From contig CM072148.1 in NCBI GenBank assembly GCA_036850595.1, positions 24,107,352 through 24,171,351 on the forward strand: DNA of 64,000 nt, read 5' to 3'. This document shows, one piece after another, positions 1 through 10,478 of the stretch. The position numbers and the translations under genes are program-made. How positions within the stretch are numbered: the stretch's first letter is position 1; each line of letters begins with the position of its first letter. The stretch comes from Rhyacichthys aspro (Eukaryota > Chordata > Actinopteri > Gobiiformes > Rhyacichthyidae). Below the pieces are notes generated by a model that saw only the letters and a list, made by a program, of their open reading frames with translations, searched no databases and was not told where the DNA came from.

Positions 1-69
1 AAAGTCTACATTGGCAACAAAAGGGAGATTGCAGAGAGTAGAATCCCTGAGCTCAACACATACATGAAG
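1..69 (+). CDS. ncf4: ncf4 exon, PX domain (5' side outside window)
   Basis: Open from base 1 (23 whole codons, ending NTYMK) to a GTAATG donor at 70. It matches the p40phox PX segment that follows the PtdIns3P-binding loop. The exon's 5' boundary is outside the window. Confidence 0.9.
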
Positions 70-3000
70 GTAATGCCATTGTGTAATGTGCAGAAACTCA
101 GTGGGTTGGCTGCTGCAGTAGGTGTGTGTTTGCCTCAGACTGGGCTTGGAGTAGGTTGCTCTCTCGGGTCTTGGTGTAGGTTGCTCTCTCGGGTCTTGGT
201 GTAGGTTGCTCTCTCTATGGCCAGTGCCCACATCATAGCTCGCTAACTGCAGTTTGCAAGACTTTTGGCCTGTTTGAGTGTTGCTCCATTTCTGCTTGTG
301 CTCCCACTCACTTCTTCTTAGGCTCTGCTCTTATCCCAGCAGCCTACGTGCTTCTCAACGTGCCCACTCACCTTTGATCTTCAAATTCTCTTTATATCCC
401 TTTTTATTTCATTGTGTGTGATTCAGATGGTCTGAAACATTGTCAAGTGTTTCAGACCACCTAGTCTAGTGTATTTAATGTCTAATGTAAATAAGATATT
501 CATTCATTTCTACCGCTTGGTCCCTGTTGGGGGTCGCGGGTGGCTGGAGCCTATCTCAGCAGCTTTGGGCCTGAGGCGGGGTACATCCTTGACAATGGCT
601 GGTTAGTGGCAGGGCTGACATTTACACATAGACACTGACAGACAACCATTCACATTCATCCACTATGGGCACTTTAGAGTCACCAATTCACCTATACATA
701 CATGTCTTTGGGTGGTGGAACCCGGAGAGAGCCCACAGTAACCCAAAGATGACATGCAGACTGCTCACAGAAAGCTTGAGTGTCGGCTGGCAGGGGATCG
801 AACTTACAATCTTCTTGCTGTGAAGCAGGAGCGCTAAGCACTCTAGTAGAAAAAAAGGGTGACATCCAAACATACGCTGTAGTGCACTTTCACAAGTATG
901 ATCCAGGTAACAGGTATTTCTAGCTTCACTGAAAACCAGTTGTTGCACATGATTTCTGTTTTGTTAGGTACGTGAACAACAAGGCTAAATGCTGTTCTCA
1001 CGATTGCTCTTAAATGAGTTTCACCATCTTTTCCTAGACATGTCAGGGATTTGGTTGCACTGTCAAGGCCTGTCACCTATTGCATGTATTTTGCAGAAGC
1101 TACTTGGTCTGCCAACATGGCTAGTACTGGATGAGTCCCTGCGCATGTTTTTCTATCAGAGTGATCAGGACTGTCAGCACCAGCCTCAAGCCCTCAGACG
1201 CCTCCGCCCCCCCACCCGCAAAGTGTAAGAGCCACTGCATTGCTGCTTACACAAGACTCAAGAAGGGATTACACAACAACTGAGTAATCAGCTGACACCA
1301 ACAGGACATGTGCTAAGTTTTACTGGGAACTGAGCCAGCTCTAGTCACATCAGCATTTCTCTAAAGAAAGTTAAACATTTGGGCTCTTTGAAATCATTCA
1401 CTACAATGCCTAGTCCACTCAAATGTAATGCAGTCAAGGAGAACAGCACAGAATGTCTTCAACTATAAACAGCATGTTAACAAGATTACATGTACACTGA
1501 TTTGTTTAAATTGTTTGCCAAAAATCATTGTTCACTGTGTGTCTTTTTAGGAAAACTGTTAAACCAAAGATGGACCTGTTATCAACACCTCGGGCTGAGG
1601 TACTCTCACACAACATTACACATGCTAAAGTTTAGCATCTGCATCAATACACAGTACAATAAAGACACAAGAAAAAAAAATGTTGGGCCTGTTGAGTATG
1701 TGTAATAGTAACTAAGTTCCAATAAAAGTTACATCTAATGTCACAGTTACAATAGGTAAGGTTATGGTAGGTAGCTGGCTGAGGCTCATGTTTACATGAA
1801 AACTGCACAATGCGAAAAATTGTAGAAATAGTTAACATTGTCGCAATTAATCTGCCCAGTGTTTCGAGGCTGTTATCTATAATATAGATGGATGTGCGTT
1901 TCCCTTTATGGGCTTTGCTATTGTTTGACCACCAGAGGCTTGAGAGATCAATAAATTTTCTGCTCCAATCAAAGCACAGTCACTGATTAACACAGTGCAC
2001 ATTTACGTGTATGATGTGAATCCCTGAGGAGTATTATTTGAAGGGACTCATGCATAACTCTCCCTCCTGGCATTGCAGTCCTGGATGCCTTTGTCTCAAT
2101 CCCAGGTAAGCAGTGAGAACACTAGGGTAAGCTGTCTGTATCAGCCTAGTCCTGGAGAAGACGGAGCCGCTACAGTAGGGACAGTGTGACTTCAGTCACT
2201 TACTGGCAACTCCGGTTGGGCCTGTCCACCTTCAAGCAAGAGAGCTCCATCATGTTGCTCCCTGCTTTTTGTCGTCATATGTGTTTTGGGATAGCAGTAG
2301 AATGGCAGTGACTTGACTTTGCACTGAACCTCAGTGGTCTATCCAGAATTGATGCTTCATCCAGCGGTGATGGTCAGTTGATCCTGCCTCTCCCTCTATC
2401 CTCCATTCTAGCCTTCATTGGTGGGTCGAGGCAGCCTGATACTTGGCTGTTTCTGACACTGACATGAGATTGTCCTGTTCCAGGTGTGTGATGTGAACAA
2501 GGTGGTTCCTCAGTAGACAAATGGTGAGGGGAAGGGGTTTACTTTGTCTGTGCTCCCTGTTCTGGAGAAGCCAGTTCTGGCTCTAGGATTAGGCCAGTTC
2601 TCATCTTGTGGGTCCTATTTAGCCATGTGCTGCCACTAAAAGGGATCAGGCTCCCTTCCTTTGGAAATCCCTGCATTCTGAGATCTGGCATATCAAATGT
2701 CTTATAATTATAAATACATCAGTTATAAAGTAGTTTGTAGTTGTCCCTTGTGTGGACTGGTCTAAATCTGACTGCAGTGGTTTTGTGAGGCATAGATCAC
2801 TACATTCCTAAAGTCTTTCAAGTCACTGCATATTCATATTGTAGGTTAAGGTGACCCGTTTTAGAATTTTTCTAAAAGCAAATTGACATTGATACTAGAA
2901 TTTTCATTCCCTGAAGAAAATGTGTTTGCTGAGTTAGCATTTTGCATATTTATTCAGTAATATGAAATGCCAACACTGAAATGAATGATAGACTCTAAGA

Positions 3001-6000
3001 GCTCTGGGGGGCAGTGCAGCTGAGATAACTTAACTCCATCCATCCTCCTACTCTCTTCACCTCCGTCCCACTGCTTTCACCCATTCTTGTTATTTATGGT
3101 GCCTCACTGGTTTTTCTCTTCACCTCTTCTCATGCAGTAGAATGTTCTTTCCTCAGCAAGCACTGAGTATGTTTTGTGCTTCTTAATGCCAACACCACAT
3201 TTAGGGCTTATCTGATATTGCTATTTAAGAATATTTCCATGTGTCACCTATATGTGTCTTGAAGAGTCTGGAAAAAGCAAAAGCTGAAGTAAAATAAAGA
3301 CCCTCTTTATGAAACTAATGCCAAGTCCACACAGTTATACTGGACATAAGCAGCAGGTTGTATTGTGATACCATATAATATTCTGCTTTAATACAGTATG
3401 GTGAATATTGTGACTTTAAATTGGCCATAGTAACTGAATGGCAATATTACTATTGATATTATTAACCTTTTTCTATTAACATGAGATGTCTCTAAGTGTA
3501 AGCCCTTGACTAAATGGATTGTCCTGGGTGTATCCTGCCAAGCAGCTGGGACAGGCTCCACCCCACTGCGACCAATAACAATATAAACAGTAGAAAACCA
3601 TGTAAGGAATAAATGTCAGATGCAGATATCGACTGTAGACCAATGACCCAATCAGCACAAATGGATGGATACAAGCATATGACAGACAAAGCTATGCAGC
3701 ATGAACACACCACTCACTATGTCCTCTCCCCACACCCCCACAGCATCTCCAAATCACTCCGTATTTTTTTTTATTTACAATTCTCCCATCTAAAGGATAT
3801 GGATGCCTTCCTATAATAAAGGTAGAACGTTATTTCCCATATTGCATACAGAATAAACAAAAATGCTATTTTTTATAGTGAAAATATTATCTACTCTGTC
3901 TTGTGTTTTCAGTATCCCTTTTGTATTGTAACTGATTTTTGTAATGCTTTCACCAACACTTCTCTTGTTCTGGCTCAGGGCTCACATTAAGACTCCAGTA
4001 TCAGTGGTTGAGTCTTACCTGTTTATTGAACTTGTCTTCTATGTGTCCGTCTCTCCTTCTCTGTCTGTTTAAAGTGATCTGTGATTCTTCTGTGTCCCAG
4101 GTTTTGTTTGATTTTCGTGGCAATGGTAAGGCAGAGCTGAACCTGAAGAGGGGAGAGGTGATCTTCCTGCTGCGTCGTGTCAATGCAGACTGGTTGGAGG
4201 TGAGAATGAAGAGCGCTGAGAGCTGCTGCGAGAGAGTGTGTAGTGTAGGAGTATTATAGGGAGGGCTGCTCCAAAAAGAAAAAAGAGGAGTTGAAATTTC
4301 ACTTCTTTTACACTGGTGGGAAAGTGGCTCAAATTTGATTTAAAAAAAAAAGTTTTTAAAGTGTTGACATTTCATAAATCAGATTGTATGTAGGACATCA
4401 AGGGTCTGAAAGTAAGTTAGTTTTGATTGTTAAAGATAATTACGTTATGTTAATGTTTGCGTTTAAATACTAATTGTATGTTTAACACAATTGGTAAGAA
4501 GGCATTCAGGCATATCTTTACACACCTTCATTTATAGACTCCTAAAAATCGATAAGAAAGCAAAATCATCAAGACCAGTAGTCAGCAGCAACACAGACTG
4601 TTACTTTCAACGTATTTCCATTTTTGTCAAAACATGACACCATGTCAGGAACTTTGGCTTGGACAGAAAAAAGTCAAATACCTGCAGCTGTATCCTGATC
4701 AGACAATCTATGATGTCACATTCATTCACATAGATCCCCACTACTAAGGCAGTCACAACAGTGAGAAATGAAGACAATGCCAATGGATACCAAACTACAG
4801 GACAGTGTTATCAGTCTGTAGTAGTGAGTGCTCTGTTCTTTGCAGTTGTTTGCTGGTGAGGCTACCAGGCTGCACAAGCTCATGTAACCCTGCCTCTCTG
4901 TTCTTGTCCAGGGAACAATGAACAACCAGACAGGTATATTTCCTGAATCATTTGTGAAGATCATCAAACCTCTCCCTGACAGTGACTCGGATACTGAGGG
5001 TGCCCACACCTATAGCTGTCTGCGCTGTTTTCTCTTCAGCCCAAATGGAGTGGATGCCAGGTGAGTAACCACTGCATGCACACAAAACTGTGCCAGCACT
5101 TAATGAACGCATATACTACACATTGTACACACACACATATGAACCTGTTTTTGCTCTTGATGTTAAGCACTACACCGTTACAAACCTGTTTACATATACA
5201 CTGTAGACATTGTATCACAAGTTTCACCATGATGTTGGGTAACCTATATCAGTACTTGGAATTTTAAGTGTCGGATACGCCTCCTTCTTTTAACCAATTT
5301 AACGTGACACTGATATCCTGTTTTAGATTCTAGTATCTCTCTGTAAGGGTGTTACAACTCTGTTTAGTGTCAGTTTAGTCCAAATTATGTAAGTTATGTA
5401 TCGCTCTATTTCTTTAGGACACTCCATTATGGCTCCTTGATAGTGAACTGAATGCTAACTGTTAACTCTTTCTACTCCATTAGAGATGTGTGTGTACAAG
5501 AAGACCTTAGTATTCAGCCTCTGTATAAAGACCTACTCTTACGGATGAGGTGTGTATAAATAATCATTTACTTTTTCTGTGATATCTATACAGTAATAGC
5601 TTTAAAAGATCATTATTATTGATTATTGATTATGACTTAAAATCATAAAAAACTGCATTTACATACAGTTAACATCTTTTGCATTTCACAAATTGTGTCA
5701 ACACAAAAATAACACTATACACTATCACAAAGACTTTTCATTTGTCTTACCTTTTTTTTTCTAACTGAAACAGAAAAAAAAGACCTGGACCAACTAAAAA
5801 CATCTTATTTAAACAAAAGACAACAATAGATATGTAGCTGTTTATGAAAAAGAAAAACATGGAATTCAATTCATTAACACATTTATTCACTGTGTTTTGT
5901 TCAGGATGTGACAGTTGTTCATTTTCACTTTTATGCCTCACTTGCTGTAAAAGCCTTCAACATATACATTATGGCTGTGAATGGTTCTTTAGAGTGTATT

Positions 6001-6235
6001 ATTTTTCAAAACTGTTGTGTTTGTCAGGACTGTGTTTCAGGTAGAGGACATTGCCCTGAACTACCATGATCCTGATGGGGACCTAATCCGGATGGTGGAT
6101 GATGAAGACATCCAGCTGATGATTAAACAGAGCAGACTACACAAGAACAGAGTGGAGAGACCTGTCAATCAGTTTCCATGGGAGCTCCATGTAACACTGA
6201 CCACCGATCTGTCAGTGTACTACCCTGAAGCCTGA
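1..6235 (+). CDS. ncf4: ncf4 (p40phox), partial, at least 6 exons
   Basis: Cytosolic subunit of the phagocyte NADPH oxidase; the family binds PtdIns3P through PX and p67phox through PB1. Exons seen: 1-69, 1097-1224, 4101-4199, 4912-5060, 5484-5549, 6028-6235, each bounded by AG/GT with matching phases except across the gap between 1224 and 4101. They encode the end of the PX domain (KVYIGNKREIAE, then FFYQSDQD and QALRRLRPPTRK), an SH3 domain (VLFDFRGNGKAELNLK to GIFPESFVKI) and the PB1 domain with an OPCA-type acidic motif (DPDGDLIRMVDDED), ending at TGA 6233-6235. Order and residue matches follow known vertebrate p40phox. Phase requires one further short exon (PX-SH3 linker) between 1225 and 4100 that I could not place. 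The 5' exons lie before the window. No frame lesion is visible. Confidence 0.95.
150..218. repeat. 25-bp minisatellite in ncf4 intron
   Basis: The unit GTAGGTTGCTCTCTCGGGTC plus TTGGT occurs about 2.6 times head to tail. No coding potential. Confidence 0.85.
497..846. repeat. Dispersed teleost repeat (LINE-tail-like)
   Basis: Contains the string family TACCGCTTGG...GGGTCGCGG...CTGGAGCC and ends near 'cgaacttacaatcttcttgctgtgaagcaggagcgctaa' type sequence, which I recognise as a very common fish interspersed repeat. Family name is uncertain. It lies in the ncf4 intron. Confidence 0.6.
1097..1224 (+). CDS. ncf4: ncf4 exon, end of PX domain
   Basis: Acceptor TTTTGCAG at 1096, donor GTAAGA at 1225. 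It encodes 42 codons plus two bases, KLLGLPTW to PPTRK(V), with the conserved FFYQS and QALRRLRP blocks of p40phox. Confidence 0.92.
1225..4100. other. ncf4 intron sequence
   Basis: Sequence between the PX and SH3 exons. It should hold one short linker exon, but no candidate had acceptable splice sites and phase. No repeats with clear ends were recognised. Confidence 0.6.
4101..4199 (+). CDS. ncf4: ncf4 exon, first half of SH3 domain
   Basis: Acceptor TGTCCCAG, donor GTGAGA. 33 codons from VLFDF to DWLE. It carries the SH3 ALYDF-like start, the acidic/RT-loop stretch and the conserved DW. Confidence 0.93.
4912..5060 (+). CDS. ncf4: ncf4 exon, second half of SH3 and linker to PB1
   Basis: Acceptor TTGTCCAG, donor GTGAGT. 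It begins GTMNNQTGIFPESFVK, the SH3 end, then an acidic linker (DSDSDTEG) and the first PB1 strand (SCLRCFLF). Confidence 0.92.
5484..5549 (+). CDS. ncf4: ncf4 exon, PB1 domain
   Basis: Acceptor CCATTAG, donor GTGTGTATAA. It encodes DVCVQEDLSIQPLYKDLLLRM, equivalent to the p40phox EEDLSSTPLLKDLL segment. Phases agree with both neighbours (AG at each junction). Confidence 0.88.
6028..6235 (+). CDS. ncf4: ncf4 terminal exon, PB1 OPCA motif and C terminus
   Basis: Acceptor TTTGTCAG at 6027, stop TGA at 6233-6235. It encodes VEDIALNYHDPDGDLIRM and DDEDIQLMI, the PB1 acidic cluster family-known to contact the basic face of p67phox, then FPWELHVT and the C-terminal tail. Confidence 0.95.
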
Positions 6236-6360
6236 AGTTGGTGAAGATATACATTCAAGCAATTTTTAAACTGAGTCACCTATATGCCAATAGAGGTAGC
6301 AAAAGGAGTCTTTGCATTTTTACATTTCTGTTAATCTAAGCAATATCCTTACATTACTTA

Positions 6361-6366
6361 AATAAA
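6361..6366 (+). terminator. Probable ncf4 polyadenylation signal
   Basis: AATAAA lies 126 bases after the ncf4 stop codon, ahead of an AT-rich tract. Position and motif fit a cleavage/polyadenylation signal; no transcript evidence is available. Confidence 0.55.
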
Positions 6367-6460
6367 GAAATTATACTATCACTGGTACCTTTCTTAAATA
6401 TATTGTTAACATATGCTGTTATATTGCCTAATCTCAATTATATTACCTTCCCTTTAGCTA

Positions 6461-6462
<2 letters not shown>

Positions 6463-6524
<62 letters not shown>
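6463..6524. repeat. (TA)n microsatellite
   Basis: About 62 bases of uninterrupted TA dinucleotide just 3' of ncf4. Confidence 0.97.
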
Positions 6525-6527
<3 letters not shown>

Positions 6528-6789
6528 GTTTCCACAATATAGTCTCACATAGTTTATCTATCTATATATCTATTTATCTGTTTACCATTATAATATTACG
6601 ATAAGGCCTAACACATCCGTGGGTATACGTCATCATCATACTTGAGTCTTACTCTGAACAGTATCATCTGCTGTTTCCCCAGTCCCTGGTCACAGACACA
6701 AGACACAACCAAAAGGAATGTTCATTTACAACATTGCCTACCAATGGATATCGACCAGAAATAGATAGCGGTGTTATGCATTCATTGAC

Positions 6790-7380
6790 AAAAAAGTTCT
6801 AAACAGTTCCAAACAGGCAAAATCTATTTTAAACAGGTTTAGGTCAGTGTTAAACTACTTAAAACCATCAAGAAATGGTTACAACAAAGTTGAATGCATT
6901 AAACTTGTTAAAAAAAACACTCAAAACTATTTACAGTTCAAGTTAAAATACAAAACCCCACCCAAATCCATCTTAAAGCAGTTTAAAGCAACTAAAAACC
7001 AGTTAAGACCAATCACTTGAAAACTGCTTAAGATCGAAGCTAAACCACATAAAACCTGTACAAATACTGTTCTGAACACTTTATTTACATTTGAAACTAA
7101 CTGGTATTAAGCCACTTTAAACAAGGTAAGGCACAGGTTGAGCCTGTCCAAAGCATTTGTAACGAGTTGAGGTTAACAATACAAACCTCACCATAGAGTT
7201 CAAAACAAATTAAGGTCCAAACTAAACCAATTAAAACCTGTACAAATCCAGTTCTGACCAGGTTGTATCATTATAAACTGGTTAAGGTCAGTGTTAATGA
7301 CTTAAAGCCCATCAAAGACTGGTTAGGACAAAGTTGAATGTGTTGAAGTTGTTAAAATTTGCACAAATCTTTAAGAAAAG
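6790..7380. repeat. Internally repetitive AAACC/GGTT-rich sequence
   Basis: Degenerate internal repeats: 6834-6911 is repeated at 7278-7357 (shared AGGTCAGTGTTAA, ACAAAGTTGAATG, TTGTTAAAA), and the AAACCTGTACAAAT unit at about 7049 recurs at about 7233. Words such as AACTGGTTAAGG and AACCAGTT recur throughout. The same family reappears at 15180-15300 and 15935-16200. No protein coding. Confidence 0.7.
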
Positions 7381-8503
7381 GTTTCAATGAAGGCATCTGG
7401 ATGTAGGTTTGAGGTGAAGACGTTTTGTCCCTCATCCAAGGGACTTTGTAAATTCTGAGTTCAACTGATAAGACAGCTGAGTTTTTTATATCCCTCTGAG
7501 GGAGGCATTCATTTAAGGACAGCAATGTCCAAATCTTTGCCAGAGAGGCCAGATGGTTTGAAAGGATGCCATCTTTCTCAAAATGGAAAAGCCCTCACTC
7601 AACAGAGTCTGCCATACCTCAGGATCTGTGTTTTACTAAGTACTAATGTTTACTGTTCATAATGGCTCTGCAATCTTTTTGAACTAGACATGGTCTACAT
7701 AATTTAACATATGAATCTGATTTGATAAAAACTCACTCCCACTAATTAACTGCTGAAGGTAGTATCAACCAGAATGTGAACAGATTAAATATGTTTTTCT
7801 TTATCTTTTCTGATGTAACATTTATTAACACAATTTACTTTACTGTCTTTAACTGCTGCCTGAGAGTTTTTTAAAATGATCTTAAATGAGAACCCTAAAT
7901 AAACTTAAGGATTTTATGCTCAGGCTACAATTAGGAAGTCGTGTGAAAAATAAGTGCAATAAAATGAAAAATGAGGCCGTGCTGCAAACTGTGACATCAC
8001 ATGTGGAAAGTAAGGTGAAAAAGTATGTATTGTAATATATAGTACATTAAGATAGCATTTCTGTAATGCACAAAAACAAATGCTTGTTATTCTATGTTGT
8101 GTAAAATGTCTGATGAAAGAGAAGATGAAAGTTGAAGTGGCAGGAGTCTGGTCTTCAACACACACTGGTCAGGTTTGTCTGAATCACCTCCTTCAGGAAA
8201 CAATACACAAAGTCAGTGAAATACAATGTGAAATACAATTCAACAAAGGCCCCAACTATACTAATTGGTTTATTGTAAGAATGTAATATTAATATAGATT
8301 CAAATCAATCTTTTCTGAAATTATAGGATTACTGTATTGCAATATAAAACGTAAGCTTTTTTTTTTGTGTGTGTGTGTTAAAATAGCAATAATAAGATTT
8401 AAATCTGCATGAGGGAGTAAAGCATTGCAGTACTGCATCATTAACCAATTTTGTCTAATCACAAAATATTGTATTATGTTTAGAACAAATAAACTTAGTC
8501 TTA
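7381..8503. other. Non-genic sequence
   Basis: No exon or complete element recognised. A short (GT)n run lies near 8366-8380. Confidence 0.5.
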
Positions 8504-9950
8504 CAGTTTTTCTCGATTGCTTTGGCTCATTTCTTGAAACAGAAATTACATTCTCAAAGCTCTAGGTGCATTTGTCAAAATAGCATGTACGGTGCAGCAC
8601 AACACCATGGCTTACCAGCAAAAGGTCATATCTCTCCCAAAACAGTTTGCTCATGTGCCAAAAGTAAATTATTTTCTCATGTAAGTAGTCAGTGCCACCA
8701 AAATGCAAAGTCCTTTTGGGATTGTGTAAGTACTGCTGGTCAAAATGCTTAGATGTTTTGTCATTATGGAAGCGGTCCATGGAAATATTCCTCATCTCTG
8801 TATTTCAATCTTGGTCCAATCCTTCATTGTCACTGCATGATTCATGGTGTTTTTTGTCTACATAACAGAATACAATTGTGTATCAAACTAAAAAAGAAGG
8901 ATGATTTCAACAGTAGCCTACAAGGTCTGACATCACACACTGCACTCACACTGCCATGGAAATTGTCACTGTATTGTATTTTCATTCACTCACATAAAGT
9001 AACTGCTATACATCATAGTGAAAAGAAAATTTATACAGCACAATATACTGTAAATAAACTCATCAAACACAAAACAAAGGAAAATTATATGTTGCCAACA
9101 GAAACTACAGTAATGCTGGAGTGTCACTCAACCTCATTGTTCGCCTCCTCATCCTCACTCTCCTGGCCATCCTCCTGCTGCTGTCTGTCTGGCCACAGAT
9201 TTTCGTCTACATCAAATCGAATACTTTCCCGTGCGATGCAACGGGGCAAGAATCTGCATGCGTGTTGCAACCATCCCCGACACTGATCTGGTGTGACATC
9301 ACCACAAGCAGCATCCATGGCTTGGAGCAGAGACCTCTGGTTCTGAGCCCGCTGCTCATATACCCTCCACCTCCAAGCTGAGAAAAACTCCTCGATGGGA
9401 TTAAGGAATGGCGAGTATGGTGGTAGGAACACATTCAACATTCTTTGGTGAGCAGTGAACCAGTCTCTGATAAGCTGGCCACAGTGGAAGCTAACATTGT
9501 CCCACACAATGAAAAATGTTGGCAAATTAGGCCCTACTACACCTCTCTCATTTTCTGGGACTAGATTTGAACAGAGGTGATCCAAGAAGACAAGGAGCTT
9601 TGCGGTGTTATATGGGCCAAGACTGGGGATGTGGGCGGCAACGCCATTCTCTGAAATGGCAGCACACATCGTTATGTTGCCCCCATGCTGTCCTGGGACA
9701 TCGACTGTGGCCCGGTGGCCGATAATATTCCGGCCACGTCTTCTTCCTTTGGCCAGGTTGAAGCCAGCCTCATCCACAAAGACAAGGATGTGAGGGGTCT
9801 CGTTCCCTTCCAACGCCATTATTCTCTACAATACAGTAAACAAAACATCAAATCAGTTATACAGTAGACTCATACAATGCAACAGCAAATTACAAAGGAA
9901 TGTTCTGTATTCACCTCCACAAGTTCAATATACTGCTCTATGCTTTACTG

Positions 9951-10478
9951 CAGTGGTTCCAAAACTGGGGTAGGTGTAGGGATATAGGCCTACAGAGGTA
10001 CGACAGAAGGTACTTGAGAGAAAGGGGGAAAATACTGTAAAAATAAAATCAATTTAGAGTACATCATCAATCACTACACTGACTGAAATGCTACTGTAAG
10101 GACACAATGTCAGATCTGCTTGTGCAGTGAAGCAAGGGATCCATAACAGGAATTGAACTTGAGTTTCCCACAAAATAGACAGATGCTCTGACCAGTCTGC
10201 CAAAGGCATATCCTTGTGGCCAAGTAGCCAGCGCACCATCTCATCATGGGCATTACACCTGGTTACATCTTTGAGGCACTAATTCAGCTCATTCCCCCCT
10301 TTTCTTATATGTAATATCATATATTTTTCAAAATAATTGATGATAATTGTATCATACAGTAAGCTATAACTTCCTCTTGTAGTTTTCAAAGCAAAATGTT
10401 GTAGTCACATAAAGCGAGTACTTGGACTCAGAAATCAGATAAAATGAATACTGAGGCCAAAACAAATGGGAACCACTG
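9951..10478. mobile_element. hAT-type short element nested in transposase intron
   Basis: 528 bp flanked by the perfect 8-bp duplication CTTTACTG (9943-9950 and 10479-10486). Ends are inverted: CAGTGGTTCC... and ...GGGAACCACTG. Eight-base duplications and CAGNG ends are typical of hAT elements. Removing it shortens the intron between transposase exons 2 and 3 from 681 to about 145 bp, so it inserted after the mariner element arrived. Confidence 0.93.
10137..10209 (-). other. tRNA-like relic with box A and box B
   Basis: On the - strand TGGCAGACTGGTCAG (box A-like, about 10202-10188) and AGTTCAATTCC (box B-like, 10159-10149) are spaced as in a tRNA gene. A weak anticodon arm can be drawn, but the acceptor and T stems have several mismatches. 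It is a tRNA-derived fragment at best, not a functional tRNA. Confidence 0.35.

Noticed and set aside
2078..2104. 27-nt candidate for the missing ncf4 exon (GCATTGCAG acceptor, GTAAGC donor)
   Set aside because: Phase does not fit both neighbours and the peptide does not resemble the p40phox linker.
8753..9286. 177-residue ORF on the + strand
   Set aside because: It runs partly antisense to the transposase catalytic exon and its amino acids show no family motif.
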